Position numbers and translations under genes: made by a program. Below the pieces are notes generated by a model. That model worked only from the letters and a program-made list of their open reading frames with translations, made no database searches and was not told where the DNA came from. Shown piece by piece: positions 1 to 6,349 of a stretch of 23,487 nt of DNA; the first letter of the stretch is position 1, and the number at the start of each line of letters is the position of its first letter. This stretch comes from an uncultured Phascolarctobacterium sp. (GTDB taxonomy: Bacteria > Bacillota > Negativicutes > Acidaminococcales > Acidaminococcaceae), in assembly GCA_900757795.1 (NCBI GenBank), contig CAAEPE010000028.1:1-23487 (forward strand), read 5' to 3'.

Positions 1-529
1 CTAAATTATCGTTTATTCTATTGTTAAGTTGAATTTTATCATCCAGTTTTTTTAATAAAGAGCCAATTTTTCTTTGAACATCTAATTTAGGCACATAAAG
101 TTCCATATTTTTTATCACTTCAGTTTGAACTCTTTGCCTGCCTGACGATCCAACCATTGATTTAATAGCAATATCTCGAACTATAGGGCTGCACACTAAA
201 TAATAAAGAAAATCTTCATCAGTCAAATCACTAATCGCACGAAAAGTTATATACTCCGTTGAACCAAAACCAACTTCTCCATCATCAAGAATATTGATTT
301 TAGCAGTTTTACCATTCTCTAAACAAGGAGTAATTCTAGCCATTATGGTATCACCATTTCTAAATTTTGTTCCACCTTTATATTCTTCTAAAGTAAATCC
401 TGAAACATCTCTACAAAATGGTTGAAGTTTTTCCATTGGAATTTTTTTCGCAATAGTTCCCGTTAAAATATTTTCCTTGGGATTAATCACTGCAATATCT
501 AAAAATTTCTTCTTTATCCATTCCGCCAT
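1..529 (-). CDS. hsdS: Type I restriction-modification specificity subunit HsdS, partial (N-terminal 176 codons)
   Basis: HsdS sets the DNA target of a type I restriction-modification complex (HsdR2M2S) through two target recognition domains. The ATG at 529 follows a GAGGAA ribosome binding site, and the frame stays open to the left window edge, so the C-terminal half is missing. The visible part reads as one recognition domain: MAEWIKKKFLDIAVINP at the start, FRNGDTIMARITPCLENGK near residues 56-75, then VPKLDVQRKIGSLLKKLDDKI, which is the usual start of the central conserved helix. The gene lies 17 nt after the hepT-like gene and completes the hsdM operon. Its codons are clearly more AT-rich than those of hsdM, as expected for the fast-exchanging specificity gene. 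The family call is secure; the target sequence cannot be read from the protein. Confidence 0.88.
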   Translation of the reverse strand, partial: MAEWIKKKFLDIAVINPKENILTGTIAKKIPMEKLQPFCRDVSGFTLEEYKGGTKFRNGDTIMARITPCLENGKTAKINILDDGEVGFGSTEYITFRAISDLTDEDFLYYLVCSPIVRDIAIKSMVGSSGRQRVQTEVIKNMELYVPKLDVQRKIGSLLKKLDDKIQLNNRINDNL

Positions 530-546
530 AAAAATTCCTCACAGAC

Positions 547-966
547 TTATTTATCGTCCCAGCTATCGCTTTCCGTCTCCGCTTCTTTCTCAACAAGCGT
601 ATTCAACAGCTTTTCAAACGCCGGAATAAAACTGTCGCGAATAAGGATAATCAGTGCTTCTATATCTTCCTCGCTGTATTCATGTGTGGCAACGTTTCTT
701 TTTCTATGCATAAGTATCCATACTTCGGAATCGTCAATGAAACCGCATTTATACGCTAATTTTAGGATACTAAGCGGCGAGCCGGTTTCCGCACCGTTCA
801 CATTATGCAGACGCAAAACGGCTTGCAGCGCTTTCCACGCCAGTTCAAAGGTCAAATTAAATTGTCCCACAATGCCCGTTCTATAAATTACGCTTGCTTT
901 AGCTTGTGCAAAATCTGCTTCTTTAAGCGCGGTAAGGCTTGCTGAAAAATTATCAATTTTTTTCAT
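547..966 (-). CDS. HepT-like / HI0074-family nucleotidyltransferase-associated (HEPN-type) protein
   Basis: This 139-residue, mostly helical protein belongs to the four-helix family called nucleotidyltransferase substrate-binding protein (HI0074 type), related to HEPN toxins such as HepT. Arg90-x4-His95-x-Tyr97 (RNVATHEY) matches the RX4-6HXY motif that forms the RNase site of HEPN toxins and carries the tyrosine modified by the MntA partner. FNLTFELAWKALQAVL (residues 36-51) is typical of the HI0074 subgroup. The ATG at 966 overlaps the end of the nucleotidyltransferase gene by 14 nt, so the two are translationally coupled. The intact motif supports a toxin-like role, but HI0074-type members are less well characterised than true HepT, so RNase activity is inferred. 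Confidence 0.85.
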   Translation of the reverse strand: MKKIDNFSASLTALKEADFAQAKASVIYRTGIVGQFNLTFELAWKALQAVLRLHNVNGAETGSPLSILKLAYKCGFIDDSEVWILMHRKRNVATHEYSEEDIEALIILIRDSFIPAFEKLLNTLVEKEAETESDSWDDK

Positions 967-1243
967 ATATTACAATACCGTCCCTTCCAATTTCCTTTTG
1001 CAGTTCCTCTGAAACATATCCGTCAAAATCAACTACATCAAACATCAGCAGCGTATGTGCTTTCTCGTCTATTTCAAGACTAAATTCCGCAATATTCCCG
1101 CCGCTCACCGCAATATCAATATCGCTGCGCTCGCTGTGAGTACCTCTCGCACGGGAGCCAAACAAAACCACCTTTTTTATTCCGTACAATTCAGCATATT
1201 TTCTTATATCTTGCAAAACTCTGTCCGGCAAATTATATTTCAT
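953..1243 (-). CDS. MntA-like minimal nucleotidyltransferase (antitoxin-type)
   Basis: A 96-residue minimal nucleotidyltransferase. Gly29-Ser30, ten residues, then Asp41-x-Asp43 forms the canonical GSX10DXD signature, and the FDVVDFD segment further on can supply the third carboxylate. In characterised MntA/HepT pairs the enzyme transfers AMP to the HepT tyrosine and silences the toxin. I place the start at the ATG at 1243; a TTG six bases earlier at 1249 is possible. The gene overlaps the 3' end of hsdM by 11 nt and the hepT-like gene by 14 nt, so all three are read as one coupled message. The enzyme fold is secure; the antitoxin role follows from the partner next door. Confidence 0.87.
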   Translation of the reverse strand: MKYNLPDRVLQDIRKYAELYGIKKVVLFGSRARGTHSERSDIDIAVSGGNIAEFSLEIDEKAHTLLMFDVVDFDGYVSEELQKEIGRDGIVIYEKN

Positions 1244-2738
1244 AACCAATCGCCCCCAGCTTCTTGCGAATTTCTTTCTCCAGCTCGTGAGATTTTTTGA
1301 ACATTACAGAAAGCTCGGAAGTAAGACGTTTCATTTTTTCCTCAAAAGGTTCTCCGTCATCCTCAACTTCTTCAATGCCTACATATCTGCCCGGAGTCAA
1401 AATAAAATCCTGCTTTTCAATCTCCTGTAAATCGGCAACTGCACAAAATCCTTTTACATTTTCCAGCGTTCCCTCTTGGAACTGCACAAAGGTATCTGCC
1501 AATTTTTGAATATCTTCATCGGTAAAATCTCTGTGCTTACGGTCAACCATATAACCCATTTTGCGGGCATCAATAAACAGTGTTTTACCCTTTTGTTTTT
1601 TATTTTTGGAAATAAACCATAAAGTAACTGGAATTGTTACGCTATAAAACAGCTGCGTCGGCAAAGCAACAATACCTTCCACAAGGTCAGCTTGTATAAT
1701 ATTTTTTCTGATTTCTCCCTCACCGCTGGATTGAGATGATAATGCGCCGTTGGCAAGCACTAAACCGATTTTTCCATTAGGCGCAAGATGATGTATCATA
1801 TGCTGAATCCACGCATAGTTGGCGTTGCCGGCAGGCGGTGTTCCGTACTGCCAACGAACATCATCTTTCAGCTTATCCTGTCCCCAATTGGAAAGATTAA
1901 ACGGCGGATTAGCCATAATAAAATCTGCTTTCAGCGTTTTATGCAAGTCGTTAAAAAATGTGTCTGCTTGATGCGGTCCAAAATCAGCGTCAATACCACG
2001 GATAGCCATATTCATTTTAGCCATTTTCCAAGTATCAGCATTAGATTCCTGGCCATAAACAGAAATACTCTGACGATTGCCGCTATGTGCTTGAATAAAT
2101 TTTACGCTCTGCACAAACATGCCGCCGCTGCCGCAGCAAGGGTCATATACACGGCAATTACTGAACGGGCGCAAAATAGCGACTATGGTTTTAACTATAC
2201 TGGATGGAGTGTAAAATTCGCCGCCTTTTACGCCTTCATAAGCGGCAAACTGCTGAATGCAGTATTCATATGTTCTGCCAAGTAAGTCCTTGCTTTGTTC
2301 TGTATCTCCCATATCCATATTAGTAAATAGGTCGACAACATCACCCAAAACTCGTTTATCCAAATCAGGACTGGCATAATTTTTTGGCAGTACGTTTTTC
2401 AAAGATTTATTTTCGGCTTCAATGGCGCGCATGGCTTCGTCAATCACAGTACCGATTTCCGGCTTATGTGCCGCAGCAGCAATGGTTGACCATCTGGCTT
2501 TTTCCGGCACAAAGAAAATATTTTCCGCTAAATATTCGTCACGGTCTTCTTCAAAGCCTTCGCCTTCGGCAACAAGCTCTTTATATCGTTTGTCAAAAGC
2601 GCTGGAAATATAGCGGAGAAAAATTAAGCCAACAATAACCTTTCTGTATTCAGCGGCAGGAATATGTCCCCACAAAACACACGCAGCATCCCAAATTTGT
2701 TTTTCAAAGCCTATATTGGCGTTATTTTTTTCGGCCAT
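1233..2738 (-). CDS. hsdM: Type I restriction-modification DNA methyltransferase subunit HsdM
   Basis: N6-adenine methyltransferase subunit of a type I restriction-modification system; with HsdS it protects host DNA, and with HsdR it forms the nuclease. An N-terminal HsdM helical domain (about 8-145) precedes the methylase fold: GGEFYTP at 172-178, the AdoMet-binding DPCCGSGGM at 199-207 and catalytic NPPF at 277-280. The length of 501 residues is normal for the family. The ATG at 2738 is preferred because GTGAG lies 8 nt upstream; a GTG at 2747 would add three residues but lacks a spaced ribosome binding site. It is the first gene of the operon, read from the promoter at 2883-2911 through a leader of about 140 nt. 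hsdR is not seen and could lie to the left. Confidence 0.95.
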   Translation of the reverse strand: MAEKNNANIGFEKQIWDAACVLWGHIPAAEYRKVIVGLIFLRYISSAFDKRYKELVAEGEGFEEDRDEYLAENIFFVPEKARWSTIAAAAHKPEIGTVIDEAMRAIEAENKSLKNVLPKNYASPDLDKRVLGDVVDLFTNMDMGDTEQSKDLLGRTYEYCIQQFAAYEGVKGGEFYTPSSIVKTIVAILRPFSNCRVYDPCCGSGGMFVQSVKFIQAHSGNRQSISVYGQESNADTWKMAKMNMAIRGIDADFGPHQADTFFNDLHKTLKADFIMANPPFNLSNWGQDKLKDDVRWQYGTPPAGNANYAWIQHMIHHLAPNGKIGLVLANGALSSQSSGEGEIRKNIIQADLVEGIVALPTQLFYSVTIPVTLWFISKNKKQKGKTLFIDARKMGYMVDRKHRDFTDEDIQKLADTFVQFQEGTLENVKGFCAVADLQEIEKQDFILTPGRYVGIEEVEDDGEPFEEKMKRLTSELSVMFKKSHELEKEIRKKLGAIGYEI

Positions 2739-2882
2739 TCTTAACACTCACTTTCAATATTGAATTTTTGAATTCAGCAACTCTTTTGATCTATCTAATC
2801 TCATTTAGTAAACTTGTTACTTATTCAATTTTTCATTTTTGCATGACATAGTTAAATGTAATTTCTACTTATCCATTATGTT

Positions 2883-2911
2883 AGTATATCATACTATCGC
2901 CTATCTGTTAA
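2883..2911 (-). promoter_or_regulatory. Sigma-A promoter of the hsdM operon with a palindrome over the -10 box
   Basis: On the minus strand TTAACA (2906-2911) and TATACT (2883-2888) are separated by exactly 17 bp, each one base from consensus. The inverted repeat TAGTAT-ATC-ATACTA (2882-2896) covers the -10 box and part of the spacer, a position from which a bound repressor would block RNA polymerase. No regulator gene is visible nearby. Confidence 0.65.
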
Positions 2912-3074
2912 ATTTTTCTAAGCAGCTGTGCCTTAAATAAGTACGCCACAACTTCAATTTAAATCATCCCAAAGCATTTATATATCGCGCAGTATCAATA
3001 TTGATAGCACACTTTCCCCCCAACATTTGTTCCTAGCACGTTTCGTGACATGAAGAAGTATTCATATGTTATAA
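2912..3074. other. Intergenic stretch without a recognised gene
   Basis: This AT-rich stretch lies between the hsd promoter and the tRNA-Ser terminator. I see no ORF with a ribosome binding site on either strand. The only structure noted is the perfect 12-bp palindrome ATCAATATTGAT at 2994-3005, which could be a protein site or chance. Confidence 0.5.
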
Positions 3075-3115
3075 AACAAAATAGCAGCTACACTTCCGCA
3101 TAGCTGCTAAAAATT
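3075..3115 (-). terminator. Rho-independent terminator after tRNA-Ser
   Basis: TAGCAGCTA (3082-3090) and TAGCTGCTA (3101-3109) form a perfect 9-bp stem with a 10-nt loop. On the minus strand the stem is followed by TTTTGTTTTAT, a U-rich tail. It lies about 25 nt beyond the tRNA CCA end. Confidence 0.85.
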
Positions 3116-3133
3116 TACTTTTTAAATTATATT

Positions 3134-3225
3134 TGGCGGAGATGGTGGGATTCGAACCCACGGGCCCAATTAAGGGCTGACCCGATTTCGAGTCGGGCGC
3201 GTTATGACCACTTCGCTACATCTCC
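3134..3225 (-). tRNA. tRNA-Ser(CGA), CCA end encoded
   Basis: The minus strand folds as a class II tRNA. The acceptor arms GGAGATG and CATCTCC pair, followed by discriminator G and an encoded CCA (3134-3136). The anticodon stem CCCGA/TCGGG encloses the loop CTCGAAA, giving anticodon CGA, which reads the serine codon UCG. A long variable arm (GCCCTTAATTGGGC region) fits serine, and the T loop is GGTTCGAATCC. It has its own promoter inside tadA and a terminator downstream. Confidence 0.96.
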
Positions 3226-3314
3226 AAAATTTTGTACAAAATTAGCGCACGACTTGCCGCAACCTGCCGCTTACAAAACAGCTGCTTTTTACAAGCCACA
3301 ATCTGTACTGAATT

Positions 3315-3343
3315 ATTATAGCCGATTTTTTTCTTCTTGGCAA
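3315..3343 (-). promoter_or_regulatory. Promoter of tRNA-Ser(CGA), inside the 3' end of tadA
   Basis: TTGCCA (3338-3343) and a perfect TATAAT (3315-3320) are separated by 17 bp on the minus strand. The -10 box overlaps the tadA stop codon. Transcription would start near 3308, about 80 nt before the mature tRNA 5' end. No stronger candidate is present in the gap. Confidence 0.75.
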
Positions 3344-3837
3344 CAATTCATTTTTGCCGAGGCCTGCTGTTTTCGCGCTTTATTTTCCTGACGTCGGCGC
3401 TGAAAAAAGTTTTTCATCACTTGCGCACATTCTTCCTCGCACACGCCGCTCACAACTTCTGCGCAGTGATTGAGGTTGGGATTGGTGATAATATTGAAAA
3501 TTGATTCTGCTCCGCCGGCCTTTACATCGGGACAGCCATAAACAACCGTATCTATGCGGCTGTTGACAATGGCGCCGCTGCACATAGGACACGGCTCCAC
3601 CGTGACATAGAGCGTGCAGCCGCTCAGCCGCCAGCGTCCCAATTTTTTGCAGGCCTCTTGAATAACGATAATCTCCGCGTGAGCTGTGCCGTCCTGCCAG
3701 CTTTCACGCATGTTATGCGCAGCAGCAATAATTTTTTCACCGCACACCAGCACCGCGCCGATTGGTATTTCGCCTATGTCCGCCGCCTTGCGCGCCTCAG
3801 CCAAAGCAAGCTGCATATATTTCTCATGGGATGTCAT
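3316..3837 (-). CDS. tadA: tRNA-specific adenosine deaminase TadA
   Basis: Zinc deaminase that converts the wobble adenosine 34 of tRNA-Arg(ACG) to inosine. The zinc and catalytic motifs are complete: His53-Ala-Glu55 (HAE) and Pro82-Cys-Pro-Met-Cys86 (PCPMC). The length of 173 residues is normal, with a basic C-terminal tail (QRRRQENKARKQQ). The ATG at 3837 is chosen because GGAGG, inside the last codons of the ABC-F gene, lies at proper spacing; a longer frame to 3873 would extend into that gene and adds residues atypical for TadA. Only 2 nt separate it from the upstream stop, so it is translated in coupling with the ABC-F gene. Its 3' end doubles as the tRNA-Ser promoter. Confidence 0.95.
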   Translation of the reverse strand: MTSHEKYMQLALAEARKAADIGEIPIGAVLVCGEKIIAAAHNMRESWQDGTAHAEIIVIQEACKKLGRWRLSGCTLYVTVEPCPMCSGAIVNSRIDTVVYGCPDVKAGGAESIFNIITNPNLNHCAEVVSGVCEEECAQVMKNFFQRRRQENKARKQQASAKMNCCQEEKNRL

Positions 3838-3839
3838 AA

Positions 3840-5780
3840 TTATTCCTCCGCTGCTTCCATGAGCAGCTCCCATTTCTCCATCAGCTCCGCAATTTTCGCT
3901 TCATAAGCCTCGTGCTCGGCAGCCATAGCCGCGCTGTGAGCCGGGTCCACATGATTTGCCGGGTCTGCCATTTGCTTTTCCAAAAGTCCCATCATGGCCT
4001 CCTGCTCGCGGATAGAAAGCTCCACCTTTGGCAGCAGTCTTGCAGCCTCCTCCGGATTGTAACGTCTTTGCTTATCGTTTTTCTTAGCGGCAGGCGCTGT
4101 CTTTTGCGCCGCAGAATTTTTATGCGCCTGCTCCTCGGCATACGCCTTTTGCTTTTCTGCTTCCGCTTTCGCCGCAGCCTGCGCTTGGGTGATTTTTTCT
4201 TTTTCTTCTAAATAAAAATCGTAATTGCCCTTGTAATCCTTAACTTGCTGATTTTCAATCTCCCAAATGCGGTTAGCTACTTCGTTGACAAAATATCTAT
4301 CATGGCTGACAACGAGCACTGTGCCGTCAAAGGCTTCTAAAGCAGCCTCCACCGTTTCCCGCGCCATAATATCAAGATGGTTGGTAGGTTCGTCCAATAC
4401 CAAACAGTTTGCGCCGTCCAGCACCAGCTTCAAAAGCACCAGTCTGGCCTTTTGCCCGCCGCTTAATTCGCCAATTTTTTTGAAAACGTCGTCGCCGTGA
4501 AACAGCATTCCGCCTAACATAGAGCGGGTATGCTCCTCTGTAAAGCCGTATTCAATAACAAAATTTTCCAGCAGCGTTTGCTCCGGCTCCAACCGCTCGT
4601 AGCTTTGAGAAAAATAACCAATCTGCACTCTGTTGCCAATTTTCGCCCGTCCTTTAAGGGGCTGTATTTCACCCAAAATTGTGCGCAGCAACGTGGTTTT
4701 ACCAGTGCCGTTCGCGCCCAAAAGCGCTGCCTTATCACCACGGCGCAGCGTTAAATTTATGCTCTTGGCCAAAATTTTTTCACCGTAGCCAATGGTCAAA
4801 TCCTCCATAATTAAAACTCTTTCGGCACATTCCGCTGCCGGCGGCAGACGCAGCTGAAATTCTTCGTTATGCACCGGCGCGTCCAAACGCTCCAATCTAT
4901 CCAGCTGTGATTGACGTCCGCGCGCCATTTTACTTTTAATACCGGCCTTAAATCTGCGGATATACGCTTCGGTGCGAGCGATATAATCCTGCTGCGCGTT
5001 ATAGGCAGCTTCTAAAGTAGCAGATTGAATTGCCTTCTGCTCTAAATAACGGCTGTAATTACCCTTAAAGGATTGCAGCTTGCCGCCCTCCATTTCCAAA
5101 ATACGCGTCGCCACGTTATCCAAAAAAGCGCGGTCATGGCTGACAACTAAAAGTCCGCCCTTAAATTCCTGCAAATATTTTTCCAGCCATTGGGTCATCA
5201 AAATATCCAAATGGTTGGTAGGCTCGTCCAAAATCATAAAATCCGGATTGCGCACCAATGCAGCCGCCAGCATTAGTCTGGTTTTTTGTCCGCCGCTTAA
5301 ATTAACAGCAGCCTGATTCCACCATTCTTCCGTGTAGCCCAAGCCAATAAGCACGCGCTTAATGCGGTTTTCAAAATTATAGCCATCAATAAATTCGTAG
5401 CGCTTGGTAACGCGGGCATATTCCTCCAAACACTCTTCCAGCGCTTCGCCGTCTAAGCTGTCGGCAGCCTGCTCTAGGCTGGCCAGCTTTTGGCGCAGCG
5501 TCGTAATTTCCGGACAGGCTTCGCTCATAAACTGCCAAATAGTGCCATGAATTTCTGTAAAGCCCTGCTGTACATAGCCAACGCTGGTACCCGGCTCAAA
5601 TTTTATCGCGCCTGCGTCTATCAAATCGGGCTGTAAAAGGCAGCGCAGCAGTGTAGTTTTGCCGCTGCCGTTAACGCCTACTAAGCCCACATGCTCGCCT
5701 TTTTCAATCATAAAACTAACGTTTTTAAATATTTCATGAATACCAAAAGCTTTGGCGATTTTATCTACTACTAATTGCAT
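3840..5780 (-). CDS. ABC-F family ATP-binding protein (YdiF/Uup-like)
   Basis: A soluble tandem-ATPase ABC protein without membrane segments. ABC-F proteins bind the ribosomal E site and relieve stalled translation or protect against antibiotics. Domain 1 has Walker A GVNGSGKT (35-42), LSGGQ (161-165) and DEPTNHLD (185-192). A P-site tRNA-interaction linker of the usual kind spans about 240-320, rich in Arg/Lys. Domain 2 has GANGTGKT (355-362), LSGGQ (439-443) and DEPTNHLD (463-470). A Lys/Ala/Glu-rich coiled-coil tail occupies about 525-646. This layout resembles the YdiF/Uup housekeeping branch more than dedicated resistance factors, but sequence reading alone cannot separate the two. GGAGGAG stands 4-5 nt before the ATG. 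The leader carries repeats that may matter for its control. Confidence 0.93.
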   Translation of the reverse strand: MQLVVDKIAKAFGIHEIFKNVSFMIEKGEHVGLVGVNGSGKTTLLRCLLQPDLIDAGAIKFEPGTSVGYVQQGFTEIHGTIWQFMSEACPEITTLRQKLASLEQAADSLDGEALEECLEEYARVTKRYEFIDGYNFENRIKRVLIGLGYTEEWWNQAAVNLSGGQKTRLMLAAALVRNPDFMILDEPTNHLDILMTQWLEKYLQEFKGGLLVVSHDRAFLDNVATRILEMEGGKLQSFKGNYSRYLEQKAIQSATLEAAYNAQQDYIARTEAYIRRFKAGIKSKMARGRQSQLDRLERLDAPVHNEEFQLRLPPAAECAERVLIMEDLTIGYGEKILAKSINLTLRRGDKAALLGANGTGKTTLLRTILGEIQPLKGRAKIGNRVQIGYFSQSYERLEPEQTLLENFVIEYGFTEEHTRSMLGGMLFHGDDVFKKIGELSGGQKARLVLLKLVLDGANCLVLDEPTNHLDIMARETVEAALEAFDGTVLVVSHDRYFVNEVANRIWEIENQQVKDYKGNYDFYLEEKEKITQAQAAAKAEAEKQKAYAEEQAHKNSAAQKTAPAAKKNDKQRRYNPEEAARLLPKVELSIREQEAMMGLLEKQMADPANHVDPAHSAAMAAEHEAYEAKIAELMEKWELLMEAAEE

Positions 5781-5822
5781 AATGCTCCTCCATTTAGGCG
5801 CAGCTTCTTCTGCTCAAAATCC

Positions 5823-5906
5823 TTCTCTAATCTATTTTATGATAACAGTCAACTGATTCGTGAACTCTGTAATGTATTTTGTGATAGCTGTCAACTATTT
5901 TGTTAT
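5823..5906 (-). repeat. Four degenerate 21-bp tandem repeats in the ABC-F leader
   Basis: Read on the minus strand, units at 5886-5906, 5865-5885, 5844-5864 and 5823-5843 follow each other without gaps. Common core: AT(C/A)ACAAAATAG, then TTGACAG or ATTAGAG. Units 2 and 4 agree at 17 of 21 positions and units 1 and 3 at 14 of 21, so the array also looks like a 42-bp duplication of a 21-bp pair. It sits between the promoter at 5909-5937 and the ABC-F ribosome binding site. Two units contain TTGAC and might act as extra -35 boxes. Confidence 0.65.
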
Positions 5907-5908
5907 CT

Positions 5909-5937
5909 ATTATAACCTTTTATCCCCTACAAAACAA
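5909..5937 (-). promoter_or_regulatory. Candidate promoter of the ABC-F/tadA operon
   Basis: A perfect TATAAT (5909-5914) lies 17 bp from TTGTTT (5932-5937) on the minus strand. The -35 box is weak (3 of 6). The start near 5902 would give a leader of about 120 nt containing the tandem repeats. Confidence 0.55.
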
Positions 5938-5982
5938 TCACAAGTTGCGCAGAGCACCAGTGAGCGCCAAAATTTTAGGCAT

Positions 5983-6014
5983 AAAAAAAGACCAGGCGTC
6001 GTGAGCTGCCTAGC
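5983..6014 (-). terminator. Terminator of the microprotein gene
   Basis: On the minus strand GCTAGGC (6008-6014) pairs with GCCTGGT (5991-5997), with two G-U pairs and a 10-nt loop. Seven T follow directly (5983-5989). It begins 27 nt after the microprotein stop codon. Confidence 0.75.
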
Positions 6015-6040
6015 CGTCCGTTTTGCTTACCTATCTTTGC

Positions 6041-6133
6041 TTATTTTTTAGAGGAACGTTTTACAATCTCGCGATTAAGCTCCTGCAAGGTCGGTCGTTT
6101 AGACCACTCTTGGGCAGTCATTTTCTTTTGCAT
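6041..6133 (-). CDS. Hypothetical 30-residue basic microprotein
   Basis: Unrecognised small gene. The ATG at 6133 follows AAGGAG with ideal spacing, the stop is TAA, and the product of 30 residues begins MQKKMTAQEWSKRP and ends in KRSSKK. It has nine Lys/Arg against three Glu, with one Trp and a probable short helix in TLQELNREIVKR; there is no signal peptide or membrane segment. It stands alone as a full transcription unit: near-consensus promoter (6177-6205), strong ribosome binding site and terminator (5983-6014). That combination argues for a real expressed gene despite its size. It lies between the double-glycine precursor gene and the ABC-F gene, both on the same strand, so a role related to the precursor is possible but unproven. 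A regulatory leader peptide is unlikely, since the terminator closes the unit. Confidence 0.72.
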   Translation of the reverse strand: MQKKMTAQEWSKRPTLQELNREIVKRSSKK

Positions 6134-6176
6134 ATTTTTCAGCTCCTTTCATTTATTTTATTAAGGCGGTTATTTT

Positions 6177-6205
6177 ATTATACGCAATAACTATGGCTTT
6201 GTCCA
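6177..6205 (-). promoter_or_regulatory. Promoter of the microprotein gene
   Basis: On the minus strand TGGACA (6200-6205, 5 of 6) and a perfect TATAAT (6177-6182) are 17 bp apart. The start would be near 6170, about 37 nt before the ATG, with AAGGAG in between. Confidence 0.78.
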
Positions 6206-6258
6206 GCAATCAGCGTGATATTTTACACATTTATTACTATTACGGAAAATAATTGACG

Positions 6259-6292
6259 AAAAAATATGACCACCCGTCTAGCGAATGGTCAT
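6259..6292 (-). terminator. Terminator of the precursor peptide gene
   Basis: ATGACCA (6286-6292 read on the minus strand) pairs perfectly with TGGTCAT (6266-6272). Four more pairs, two of them G-U, extend the stem to 11 bp around a 5-nt loop. Six T follow after one A. It lies about 58 nt past the stop codon. Confidence 0.88.
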
Positions 6293-6349
6293 AATAGAAA
6301 ACTAAAATCTGCAACTATTTTGATAATAACAAATTAAAGTCTGTAAAAA

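Noticed and set aside
1788..2285. Plus-strand ORF of 165 codons opposite hsdM
   Set aside because: It is antisense to the conserved methylase motifs of hsdM and shows no recognisable domain.
5860..6051. Plus-strand ORF of 63 codons between ABC-F and the microprotein gene
   Set aside because: It runs across the promoter, tandem repeats and terminator of minus-strand units, and no ribosome binding site precedes it.
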